From Nocardioides antri (lineage in GTDB: Bacteria > Actinomycetota > Actinomycetes > Propionibacteriales > Nocardioidaceae), in contig NZ_VUJW01000008.1 of assembly GCF_008373765.1 (NCBI RefSeq), positions 186,001-250,000 on the forward strand: 64,000 nt of DNA. The letters are read 5' to 3'. The notes beneath the pieces are model-generated. The model saw only the letters and a list, made by a program, of their open reading frames with translations. It had not been told where the DNA came from and did not search any database. A program made the position numbers and the translations under genes. Shown here in pieces: positions 7,741-16,246 of this stretch. Numbering within the stretch: the stretch's first letter is position 1; each line of letters starts with the position of its first letter.

Positions 7741-8245
7741 CCGCGGCGAGCACACCGGCGAGCGGAGCCGGCACGGTGCCGGGGTCGAGCACGGCGGCGA
7801 GGAGCGCGGCGTACTTCTCCTTCCGGCCGCTCGTCGTGCCGAAGAACCGCCGCAGCACGGCCGTCTCGGCACGGCCGCGGTGGAACGGCTGGTTGCAGAG
7901 GATGTGCCACGCGGCCAGGTCGCCGGCGGCCGCGACGACGTCGAGGACCCGGGGCACGCCGAGCGCCCGGATCAGCTCGTCCTCGAGGTCGGCGTCGCAG
8001 ACGAAGCGCTCGACGGGACGGTGGTGCCGCGCCAGCGTGCGGTCGACGTACGACGTCTCGCCGGCGTCGTGCAGCACGGTCACCCGCCCGCCCCCGGGCA
8101 GCTCCGCGAGGTGTCGGCGCAGGTTGGTGATCCCGCCCATGCTGACGACCTCGACGCCGCTCAGGTCGTGGCCCAGCCGACCGGCGAGCGTCAGCAGCGC
8201 GGTCCGGTCGCTCTCGCCCTCGACGAGCACGAAGGAGCGGGGCAT
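7733..8245 (-). CDS. TOPRIM-domain protein (OLD-nuclease-like)
   Basis: 170 residues. It opens with RSFVLVEGESDRTALLTLAG, the TOPRIM glutamate motif, followed by VVSMGGITNLRRHL and an acidic strand VTVLHDAGE. The later FVCDADLEDELIRALG is typical of the stand-alone TOPRIM proteins related to the C-terminal domain of OLD-family nucleases. No ATPase domain is present. It converges on the methylase gene with an 8-bp overlap. Nuclease or nucleotidyltransferase activity is possible, but substrate is unknown. Confidence 0.75.
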   Translation of the reverse strand: MPRSFVLVEGESDRTALLTLAGRLGHDLSGVEVVSMGGITNLRRHLAELPGGGRVTVLHDAGETSYVDRTLARHHRPVERFVCDADLEDELIRALGVPRVLDVVAAAGDLAAWHILCNQPFHRGRAETAVLRRFFGTTSGRKEKYAALLAAVLDPGTVPAPLAGVLAAVT

Positions 8246-8298
8246 CCGCCGACGATATTCGAAGGCCGGTGTCTGCGTCCGTGCCTAGGATCGGTCGG

Positions 8299-9293
<995 letters not shown>

Positions 9294-9294
<1 letters not shown>

Positions 9295-10145
9295 TGGCGG
9301 TCTCGACCCCGTCGACAGGCTCAGGGACCGGAGGGCCCGAGGCGGTCCCCGCGCCCCACGACCTCCCGTTCAAGGAGGGCGTGCTGCGGCAGGTCGACTA
9401 CTGGGCGACGCTGTGGGCGCGCACCTGGCGCGGGGTCGTCGTCTCCTCGTTCCTGTCACCGTTCCTCTACGTGCTGGCGATGGGCGTGCTGCTCGGCGGT
9501 TTCGTCGAGGCCGACGCCGACGCGCTGGAGGGGGCGACTTCGTACCTCGCCTTCGTCGTGCCTGGCCTGATCGCGTCGCACGCGATGCAGACCGCGGTCT
9601 CCGAGACCACCTGGCCGGTCATGGGCATGATCAAGTGGCAGCGGATCTACGAGTCGATGCTCGCCACGCCGCTGCAGCCGCGACACGTCGTGGGCGCGCA
9701 CCTGGCTTCTGTCGCGCTCCACCTCACCGCGACGTGCGCGCTGTTCACAGCCGTGATGGCGCCGTTCGGCGTCTACGAGTCCTGGTGGGGGCCGTTCCTC
9801 GCCTTCGCGTCGCAGGTGCTCTGCGGGATGACCTTCGCGACCCTGGTCTACGCCTTCGCCACCCGCAGCAGGTCGGAGGAGAGCTTCGGAGTCCTGTTCC
9901 GGCTCGGCGTCTTCCCGCTGTTCCTGTTCTCGGGCGCGTTCTTCCCGGTCAGCAACCTCGGCGACGTCGGCTCCTGGCTGGCGAGGCTGACGCCGCTGTG
10001 GCAGGGCGTCAACCTGTCCCGGATGTTCGCCCTCGACAACGTCACCTGGTGGGTGGCCGGCGTCAACGTCGCGGTCCTCGTGGTGCTGATGCTGCTCGGG
10101 TGGCGGTGGTCGGTCTCCGGCCTGACGAAGCGGATGATCGCGTGA
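9294..10145 (+). CDS. ABC-2 permease, NodJ-like (first)
   Basis: 283 residues with about six membrane helices. The N-terminal cytoplasmic tail is followed by YWATLWARTWRGVVVSSFLS and FLYVLAMGVLLGGFVE, and the ABC-2 signature region SGAFFPVSNLG is near 210. Its start overlaps the ATPase stop (TGATG) and its stop overlaps the second permease start (GTGA). The first dozen residues (AVSTPSTGSGTGG) are encoded by a dispersed-repeat-like sequence at 9299-9329 and probably play no role. Confidence 0.85.
9299..9329 (+). repeat. Dispersed-repeat-like element inside the permease N-terminus
   Basis: The segment begins GGTCTCGACCCCGTCGACAG and ends GCTCAGGGACC. It resembles the GTCGACAGGCTCAGGGACC family of short imperfect-palindromic repeats that is scattered between genes in many GC-rich bacteria. 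Here it is read through in frame. Identification rests on recognition of the motif; no second copy is seen in this window. Confidence 0.45.
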
Positions 10146-10966
10146 CCGCGCCGCGGACCAATCGGCTGCTCGAGTCCGACACCACCCAGGTCCAGCCGCT
10201 CGGCCCGGGAGCCGCGACCGGGCTGCTGGTGCTGCGCAACTACGTGGTCTACCGCGACGCGTGGAAGCTCTTCATCACCGGCTTCCTCGAGCCGGTCTTC
10301 TACCTGCTGTCGATCGGCATCGGCGTCGGCGCGCTGATCGAGGGCTTCGCGGTCGGCGGCAAGGAGGTCTCCTACGCGACCTTCGTCGCGCCCGGGATGC
10401 TCGCCGCGTCCGCCTTCAACGGCGCCTTGCTCGACTCGACGTTCAACGTCTTCTTCAAGCTGAAGTACACCAAGCTCTACGACCAGATGCTGGCCACGCC
10501 GCTCTCGACCGGCGACATCGCGCGCGGCGAGATCGCCTGGGGCCAGCTGCGCGGGTCGTCCTACGCCGTGATGTTCCTGCTGGTGATGCTCGCGATGGGG
10601 CTGATCGAGTCGTGGTGGGCCGTACTTGCCCTGCCGGCGGTGCTGCTCATCGGGTTCGCGTTCAGCGCCGTGTGCATGGCGGCGACGACCTGGATGCGCA
10701 ACTTCCAGGACTTCGACAAGATCACCCTCGTCCAGCTGCCGCTCTTCCTGTTCAGTGCGACCTTCTTCCCCGTCGACACCTACTCCGGGCCGGTTCGGTG
10801 GATCGTCGAGTGCACGCCGCTCTACCGCGGCGTGGTGCTCTGCCGCGAGCTCACGACCGGCACGGTTTCCGCCGCCTCCGCGGTTTCGGTCGTCTACCTT
10901 CTGGTCATGGGGGTGGTGGGCCTGCTGGTCGTGCGCCGGCGGCTCGACACACTGCTGCTGACCTGA
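10142..10966 (+). CDS. ABC-2 permease, NodJ-like (second)
   Basis: 274 residues, six membrane helices, paralogous to the upstream permease: WKLFITGFLEPVFYLLSIGI, MLATPLSTGDIARGEI, SATFFPVDTYSGPVRWI, then a C-terminal helix and RRRLDTLLLT. The GTG start overlaps the previous stop as GTGA. The two permeases with one ATPase make a heteromeric exporter. Confidence 0.85.
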   Translation: MTAPRTNRLLESDTTQVQPLGPGAATGLLVLRNYVVYRDAWKLFITGFLEPVFYLLSIGIGVGALIEGFAVGGKEVSYATFVAPGMLAASAFNGALLDSTFNVFFKLKYTKLYDQMLATPLSTGDIARGEIAWGQLRGSSYAVMFLLVMLAMGLIESWWAVLALPAVLLIGFAFSAVCMAATTWMRNFQDFDKITLVQLPLFLFSATFFPVDTYSGPVRWIVECTPLYRGVVLCRELTTGTVSAASAVSVVYLLVMGVVGLLVVRRRLDTLLLT

Positions 10967-10979
10967 GGAGAGATGACCG

Positions 10980-11561
10980 ATGAGCCGCAAGAGGACGATC
11001 TGGCTGAGCGTCGGTGGCGTGTTCCTCGTGGTGGTCGTGATCGGCCTGCTGCTCTTCCAGCCGTGGCTGCTGTTCATCGACGACAAGGTCGACGAGGCCG
11101 ACGAGAGCGGTGAGGTGGTCGGCACGGCCTCCGACGGCCTCTCCCAGACGTCCTTCCCGGAGCCGGACGCCGGCGACACGGGGACGGCGGACCAGCCCCG
11201 CCGCGTCGAGCTGACGTCCGGTGACTTCATCGACGCCGAGCACGGCACGTCCGGCCGCGCGATCATCTACCTGCGCGAGGACGGCACCCGCTACCTGCGG
11301 CTCGAGGGCTTCGAGACCTCCAACGGCCCCGACGTCCACGTGTGGATCACCGACCAGAAGAGCGGCGGCGACTGCGACGGCTGCTTCGGCTCCTGGGACA
11401 TCTACGACGACGGTGACTACGTCCGGCTCGGCGAGCTCAAGGGCAACCAGGGCGACCAGAACTATGAGATCCCCGGCGACGCCGACCTCGAGGGCATGCG
11501 GTCGGTCGTGATCTGGTGCGACCAGTTCAACGTGGCCTTCGGCACCGCCGCGATCGCCTGA
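10980..11561 (+). CDS. Membrane-anchored DM13-domain protein
   Basis: 193 residues. A basic start MSRKR and helix WLSVGGVFLVVVVIGLLLF anchor it in the membrane; an acidic linker (40-75) follows; residues about 78-190 are a DM13 domain (RVELTSGDFIDAEHGTSGRA, FETSNGPDVHVWIT, YEIPGDADLEGMRSVVIWCD). DM13 domains have a predicted electron-transfer role with a conserved cysteine, here VIWCDQFNVAFG. A second pair, DCDGC, is in a loop at about 133-137. GAGGAG lies 9 bases before ATG 10980. The gap to the permease gene is 13 bp, so it is probably in the same operon. Confidence 0.8.
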   Translation: MSRKRTIWLSVGGVFLVVVVIGLLLFQPWLLFIDDKVDEADESGEVVGTASDGLSQTSFPEPDAGDTGTADQPRRVELTSGDFIDAEHGTSGRAIIYLREDGTRYLRLEGFETSNGPDVHVWITDQKSGGDCDGCFGSWDIYDDGDYVRLGELKGNQGDQNYEIPGDADLEGMRSVVIWCDQFNVAFGTAAIA

Positions 11562-11565
11562 GCCG

Positions 11566-12348
11566 CTAGCGGTCGAGCAGGGCCTCGATCACGCGGGCCA
11601 CGCCGTCGTCGCCGCACGGCGGCGCGACGTGGTCGGCAGCCTCGAGCACGGAGGGGTGGGCGTCGGCCATGGCGTACGACGTCCCGGCCCAGGCCAGCAT
11701 CGGGATGTCGTTGGGCATGTCCCCGAAGGCGACGACGTCGTCGGCGGCGACGCCGAGCCGTGCGCACAGCTCGACGAGGGCCGTCGCCTTGTCGACGCCG
11801 GCTGCGCTGATCTCCACCAGGCCGCTCTCGGACCAGGTGGCGGTCGCCGTCTCCCCGACGGCCGCGACCACGGCGTCCCGGAAGTCGTCGGGCCCCATGG
11901 ACGGGTGCCGCACCAGCACCTTCAGCGCGGGCAGGTCCCAGATCTCGTCGAGCTCGCCGCGCGGCGAGCCCTCCGGAACGTGGTGGCGCTCGACGAAGCG
12001 CGGGTCGAGCCGGATGCCGTCGATGCACTCGACGGCGAACGCTGCCCCGGGCACCGACGCGGCGATCGCGGAGATCACCGACAGACCGGCCGCAGGCTCG
12101 ATCCCGCGGACGCTGATGGCCGAGCCGGCGTGCACGTCGTAGACGACGGCGCCGTTGGAGACGATCGCCAGCCCGTGCTCGCCGACGAGCGGCCAGAACC
12201 CGTCCATCCAGCGCAGTGGCCGGGCGGTGACGAACACCAGGGGGATGTCGGCGCGGTCCGCGCGCTCCAGCACCGACGCGGTGAACGGGCTGGGCTCGCT
12301 GCTGTCGGCCGGGACCAGGGTGCCGTCGAGGTCGGTCGCGATCAGCAC
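11566..12348 (-). CDS. HAD-superfamily phosphatase, Cof type
   Basis: 260 residues. Motif I is IATDLDGTLV at the N-terminus, motif II is VFVTARPL, and motif III/IV appears as KATALVELCARLGV and AFGDMPNDIPML. A C2-type cap lies between. The family dephosphorylates sugar phosphates, FMN or related compounds; substrate not predictable. GTG 12348 is preceded at 6 bases by TACGAT, a leaderless layout. Confidence 0.85.
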   Translation of the reverse strand: MLIATDLDGTLVPADSSEPSPFTASVLERADRADIPLVFVTARPLRWMDGFWPLVGEHGLAIVSNGAVVYDVHAGSAISVRGIEPAAGLSVISAIAASVPGAAFAVECIDGIRLDPRFVERHHVPEGSPRGELDEIWDLPALKVLVRHPSMGPDDFRDAVVAAVGETATATWSESGLVEISAAGVDKATALVELCARLGVAADDVVAFGDMPNDIPMLAWAGTSYAMADAHPSVLEAADHVAPPCGDDGVARVIEALLDR

Positions 12349-12372
12349 GCGTCGATCGTAGGTGGGGCTCCG

Positions 12373-13941
12373 TCAGGTGATCTCGGGCAGGTCCTGCTCG
12401 ACGCCGAGGAGGGCGCGGAACGGGTCGCCCCGCTCCTCGAGCCGGTCGAGGACGGTCCGCACCGTCCAGCGGTCCGGCCGCAGCTCGGGGTCGTCGAGCT
12501 CCGCCCAGCTGATCGGCACGGAGACGGGCGCACCGGCGGCGGGACGCGTGGAGTACGGCGCCACGAGGGTCTTGTTGATGGCGTTCTGGGTGTAGTCGAG
12601 CCGCGCCAGCCCCCGGCGCTCCTTCTTCTGCCACTTCCAGCTGACGAGGTCCGGCAGCACCTTGCCGATGGTCTTGGACAGCTTCTCCGTCCAGGCGCGG
12701 GTCTCGTCGAAGGTGTAGCCCGGGCGGACCGGGACCCAGATCTGGATGCCACGCTTGCCGGTCACCTTCGCTCGTGCGGTCACGCCGAGGTGGTCGAGGG
12801 CGGTCCGGTGCAGGCGGGCCAGCTCGAGCAGCTCGTCCCAGGTGGTCCGCTCGCCCGGGTCGAGGTCGACGAGGGCGTACGTCGGCTCGTGCATCGCGGT
12901 CGTCAACGACGTCCACGGGTGCCACTCCAGCGCGCCGAAGTTGGCGGCCCAGAGCAGCGCAGCCGGCTCGTCGACGACGAGGTAGGTCGTCGTCTCGCCC
13001 GGGTCGGCCTCGGGGTTGTCCCAGCGCGGCAGCCAGTCCGGAGCGTGCTTGGGCAGCTCCTTGTGCCAGAAGCCCTTCGCATCCGCGCCGTCCGGATAGC
13101 GGTGCAGGTTGAGCGCCCGCCCCTCCAGGTAGGGGAGCGACAGCGGCGCGATCCGCGCGACGTAGGCCAGGAGCTCCCGCTTGGTCACCGGCGGGTCGCC
13201 GGGGAAGAGCACCTTGTCGAGGTTGGTCACCTTGAGCCGGCGGCCGAAGACCTCCCAGGTGCCCTCCTGTTCGAGCTCCTCCAGCGCAGCGATCGCCTCG
13301 TCGGGCACGGGATCGGGCAGCATCGAGACCTCTGCTTCCTCGGCCGGAGCCCCGGAGCGCCACATCCGGTCCGGGTCCTCCTTGACTTCGTCGTTGGTAC
13401 GACCGGTCAGCACCGAGCGGGGGTGCTCCTCGGGGTCCCAGCCGGGTACGGCGTACTCGTCCTTCTTGTGCAGGAGCAGCCACTGCTCCTTCTCGTCGGC
13501 CTTCCCGTCACGCCGCAGCAGCACGAGCCGGCCGCGGAGCTTCTCTCCGTGCACCTCGGCGTGCAGCTCACCCTGCTCGAGCGCGGCCGCCGGGTCGTCG
13601 GTCTTCGCTGGCTCCCAGGTGCCGGTGTCCCACACGATCACGTCGCCGCCGCCGTACTGGCCGCTCGGGATGATCCCCTCGAAGTCGATGTACTCCACCG
13701 GGTGGTCCTCGACGTGGACCGCCATCCGCTTCACCGACGGGTCGAGGGTCGGGCCCTTCGGGACGGCCCAGCTCACCAGCACCCCGTCGATCTCGAACCG
13801 GAGGTCGTAGTGCAGGCGGCTGGCGCGATGCCGCTGGACGACGAACCGGCGCCGCCCCGACGCGTCGCGCGCGGCGCTGCCGGCGGGCTCCGGCGTGCGC
13901 CGGAAGTCCCGCTTGCGCCGGTAGGTCGCGAGGTCGCCCAT
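12373..13941 (-). CDS. ligD: LigD-like protein: 3'-phosphoesterase plus polymerase, no ligase
   Basis: 522 residues. Residues about 30-175 are the 3'-phosphoesterase domain (VVQRHRASRLHYDLRFE, EDHPVEYIDFEGIIPSGQYG). Residues about 230-515 are the primase-polymerase domain, with catalytic aspartates in YALVDLDPGE and the pocket residues in KVTGKRGIQIWVPV and LDYTQNAINKTLVAPYS. The ATP-dependent ligase domain of full-length LigD is missing. In actinobacteria this role is often split between separate genes with Ku, but neither Ku nor a ligase is in the window. A GAGGAGG stretch is unusually close to ATG 13941. Confidence 0.85.
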   Translation of the reverse strand: MGDLATYRRKRDFRRTPEPAGSAARDASGRRRFVVQRHRASRLHYDLRFEIDGVLVSWAVPKGPTLDPSVKRMAVHVEDHPVEYIDFEGIIPSGQYGGGDVIVWDTGTWEPAKTDDPAAALEQGELHAEVHGEKLRGRLVLLRRDGKADEKEQWLLLHKKDEYAVPGWDPEEHPRSVLTGRTNDEVKEDPDRMWRSGAPAEEAEVSMLPDPVPDEAIAALEELEQEGTWEVFGRRLKVTNLDKVLFPGDPPVTKRELLAYVARIAPLSLPYLEGRALNLHRYPDGADAKGFWHKELPKHAPDWLPRWDNPEADPGETTTYLVVDEPAALLWAANFGALEWHPWTSLTTAMHEPTYALVDLDPGERTTWDELLELARLHRTALDHLGVTARAKVTGKRGIQIWVPVRPGYTFDETRAWTEKLSKTIGKVLPDLVSWKWQKKERRGLARLDYTQNAINKTLVAPYSTRPAAGAPVSVPISWAELDDPELRPDRWTVRTVLDRLEERGDPFRALLGVEQDLPEIT

Positions 13942-13993
13942 GCCTCCTCAGTGCCCGCTGCGGCCACCCGTCAGACCCCGTCGGCCTCCGTCG

Positions 13994-14743
13994 TCAGCGA
14001 CCGCTGAGTCGGCGGCCGAGCGTCGCCGCGGTCGTGGTGACGGCGTCGGCCAGCCGGTCGGCGTCCCCCTCCGTCGCGACGAAGGTGACCGCGACGCCCG
14101 CGACCGGGTGCCCGTTGTGGTCGAGCACGGCCGCGGCGACGCTGGCCAGGCCGGGTGTCACCTCGCCGTCCTCGCGGGCGTGGCCGCGCTGACGGGTCTC
14201 GGTCAGCACCGAGCGCAGCGCGCTGGGGGAGCCCGGCCCGACGCCGGTCCGGTCGACGAACGCGGAGCGGTCGGGGTAGAGCGCGCGGACCTGCGCCGCC
14301 GGCAGCTGCGCGAGGATCGCCCGACCGCTGGCCGTCAGGTGGGCGGGCAGCCGGACTCCCACGTCGGTCACCAAGGACGGACGGCCGGGCGCCCGCTCCT
14401 CGAGCACGTAGAGCACGTCCCGCCCGTGCAGCACCGCGAGGTGCGCAGACTGGCCGACCCGGTCGACCAGGGTGGCGAGGGGTCGCCTCGCGATCCGCTG
14501 CAGCGGCTCCTGGCGGGCGTAGCCGGACCCGACCTCGAACGCGGCCACCCCCACGCCGTACCGCTGCTCGTCGGGGAGGTGGACGACGAAGCCCTCCTCG
14601 ACCATCGCGGCCAGCAGGTGGTAGGCCGACGACCTGGGGATGCCGACCGCCGCCGTCACCCGCTCCAGCGGCACCGGCTCCGGCTGCGCGGCGAGGAACC
14701 GCAGGACACGCAGCGCCCTCGTCGCCGACGGGACCTGGCCCAT
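13994..14743 (-). CDS. IclR-family transcriptional regulator
   Basis: 249 residues. An N-terminal winged helix (about 5-65; ALRVLRFLAAQPEPVPLERV, GIPRSSAYHLLAAMVEEGFV) and a C-terminal IclR effector domain (RRPLATLVDRVGQSAHLAVL, PAHLTASGRAILAQL, GLASVAAAVLDHNGHPVAGV). It begins 4 bp after the stop of the AHSA1-MDMPI gene and is thus the third gene of that unit. It might also regulate the hut operon 1.5 kb away, but there is no direct sign of that. Confidence 0.85.
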   Translation of the reverse strand: MGQVPSATRALRVLRFLAAQPEPVPLERVTAAVGIPRSSAYHLLAAMVEEGFVVHLPDEQRYGVGVAAFEVGSGYARQEPLQRIARRPLATLVDRVGQSAHLAVLHGRDVLYVLEERAPGRPSLVTDVGVRLPAHLTASGRAILAQLPAAQVRALYPDRSAFVDRTGVGPGSPSALRSVLTETRQRGHAREDGEVTPGLASVAAAVLDHNGHPVAGVAVTFVATEGDADRLADAVTTTAATLGRRLSGR

Positions 14744-14747
14744 GCGA

Positions 14748-15737
14748 TCAGCTCTGCCCGGCGGGCTGCGCGGCGAGCGCGGTGCGGCCGGCGAACGCCG
14801 CGAACCTGTCGAGGGGCGAGGCGTCGGCAGGCGCCGGCACCTCGTCGGCGAAGGCGCGGCCGCGCGCCATCGGCAGGATGGGCTCCGAGAGGCCGGCGAC
14901 GTAGGCGACGACCTCGTCCGACACCTCGACGGTCGTGCCGAGAGCCTGGGCGAGGTCCCAGCCGTGGAGGACGATCTCGGCGCTCACCAGCGCGGCCCCG
15001 ACGCTTGCCGGCATCTCGCCGGCCGGTCCCTGCACGGTGCTGTCGAGGTCGGCCCGGCGCCACGCGGTGATCGACTCATCGGCAGCGGTGGACACGCGGT
15101 GCTCTGCCGATCCCTCGACCTCGGCGATGGTGGCGCCCACCATGGCGCCCAGCCCCACCATCGAGGCGACGAGATGGTCGACGAGCGGGCCGACCGGGAG
15201 CTCGGGGCAGGGCGTGCGCCGGTCGGCGTCGTCGTCGGTGATCGACCGCAGGATCGGCTGGATCGCCGACAGCACGGCCTCGGCGGCGACGAGCGGCGTG
15301 AGGTTCTCCGGCTCCCACGCCCAGGGGTCCTGGCCCGCGTCGCCGGTCGTGGCGACCTTCTCGAGTCGCTCGAGGAAGTGGGTCCAGCCCTCGTCGTGGC
15401 CGGCGACCTGGTCGGCGGGAAGGCCCTCGTGCACCAGGGTCACCAGCGACCCACCGTCGGCCGGCTCGACGGTGATCGTGACGGTGGAGGCGTCGACCGG
15501 CAGCCCGTCGTCGCCGTCCCAGCCCCAGCCGAGCACGACCCGGCGGCCGGGCTCGAGCTCGCGGACGGTGCCGGCGACGTGGTGGCCGGGCGTCACCGTC
15601 CAGCGGTAGTCGCCCCCGGCGCGGAGGTCGACGTACGCCGAGACCGTCATCCAGCGCCGCAGCCGCTCGGGCTCGGTGATCAGGGCGAACGCTTCGTCGG
15701 GGGAGACCGGCAGGGTCGCGGTCTTGGTGATGGTCAT
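14748..15737 (-). CDS. Fusion of AHSA1 domain and MDMPI/TIGR03086-type domain
   Basis: 329 residues. Residues 1-145 are an AHSA1/SRPBCC domain (TATLPVSPDEAFALITEPER, YRWTVTPGHHVAGTVRELEP, GWTHFLERLEKVA). Residues about 150-325 match the TIGR03086/mycothiol-dependent maleylpyruvate isomerase-like helical domain (RTPCPELPVGPLVDHLVASM, GAALVSAEIVLHGWDLAQAL, FADEVPAPADASPLDRFAAF). In that family a metal site and mycothiol use are known for some members. ATGA overlap couples it to the upstream ArsR gene. The fusion puts a ligand-binding fold and a thiol-transferase-like fold in one chain; substrate unknown. Confidence 0.8.
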   Translation of the reverse strand: MTITKTATLPVSPDEAFALITEPERLRRWMTVSAYVDLRAGGDYRWTVTPGHHVAGTVRELEPGRRVVLGWGWDGDDGLPVDASTVTITVEPADGGSLVTLVHEGLPADQVAGHDEGWTHFLERLEKVATTGDAGQDPWAWEPENLTPLVAAEAVLSAIQPILRSITDDDADRRTPCPELPVGPLVDHLVASMVGLGAMVGATIAEVEGSAEHRVSTAADESITAWRRADLDSTVQGPAGEMPASVGAALVSAEIVLHGWDLAQALGTTVEVSDEVVAYVAGLSEPILPMARGRAFADEVPAPADASPLDRFAAFAGRTALAAQPAGQS

Positions 15738-16048
15738 GGGTTGCTCCTGTTGGGGTGGGCGTGGGCGTGGGCGTCGGCGACGAGCAGGTCGAGCTCGTCG
15801 GTCCAGAACCGGTCGATCTCGGCCTGCAGCGAGCGCAAGCCGTCGGGGACGACGCGGTAGATCCGCTGGCGGCCGACCTTCTCGGCCGTCACGAGCCCGG
15901 CATCGGCCAGCAGCAGGAGGTGCTGGCTGACGGCCGATCGGGTCACGGTGAACTCGGCAGCGATGTCGCTGACGGTCCGGGGCTCGGACGCGAGCAGCTG
16001 CAGGATGCGGCGCCGGTTCGGCTCCGCTGCCGCACTGAAGGCGTCCAC
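15734..16048 (-). CDS. ArsR-family transcriptional regulator (second)
   Basis: 104 residues: MDAFSAAAEPNRRRILQLLA, VSDIAAEFTVTRSAVSQHLL, LADAGLVTAEKVGRQRIYRV. It is the AHSA1-associated ArsR type, with a His-rich tail (ADAHAHAHPNRSNP). It starts with GTG 16048, and its stop overlaps the AHSA1-fusion start by 4 bp. An inverted repeat at 16057-16072 just upstream is a likely operator. Confidence 0.85.
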   Translation of the reverse strand: MDAFSAAAEPNRRRILQLLASEPRTVSDIAAEFTVTRSAVSQHLLLLADAGLVTAEKVGRQRIYRVVPDGLRSLQAEIDRFWTDELDLLVADAHAHAHPNRSNP

Positions 16049-16056
16049 GCCAATAC

Positions 16057-16072
16057 GTTAGTCGTCACTAAC
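16057..16072. promoter_or_regulatory. Inverted repeat, candidate operator of the second ArsR
   Basis: GTTAGT (16057-16062), CGTC, ACTAAC (16067-16072), beginning 9 bp before the GTG start. On the minus strand it covers the expected -10 region, so a bound repressor would block transcription. Confidence 0.6.
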
Positions 16073-16086
16073 CTATTCGGCAAGAC

Positions 16087-16182
16087 TTGGCCGATGAATC
16101 TGTCGCTTGGCCGATGAAACTTCGTACTCCCAGCGACAGTTTCACCGGCCGGCCGGTGAAACTGTCGCCCGCGAAGTCTCAT
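16087..16182. repeat. Palindromic repeat element: 36-bp perfect palindrome with flanking direct repeats
   Basis: GCGACAGTTTCACCGGCC (16133-16150) is followed at once by its exact reverse complement (16151-16168). The pattern (T/C)(T/C)GGCCG(A/G)TGAA recurs directly at 16087-16106, 16107-16126 and 16149-16168. A further pair, ATGAAACTTCG (16114-16124) and CGAAGTCTCAT (16172-16182), would extend the stem outside the palindrome. The element fills the divergent gap between arsR and hutH, so it is not a simple terminator. It looks like a REP/MITE-type element or a double operator. Confidence 0.75.
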
Positions 16183-16246
16183 ATCCGAGACACCTCCTCC
16201 CCTCTGACGCTGGTGACCCCGGCCCGACCGGCGTTGGATGAGAGAC

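Noticed and set aside
11629-14007. A 792-codon open frame antisense to HAD and LigD genes
   Set aside because: Same reason: no recognisable domain and full-length known proteins on the other strand.
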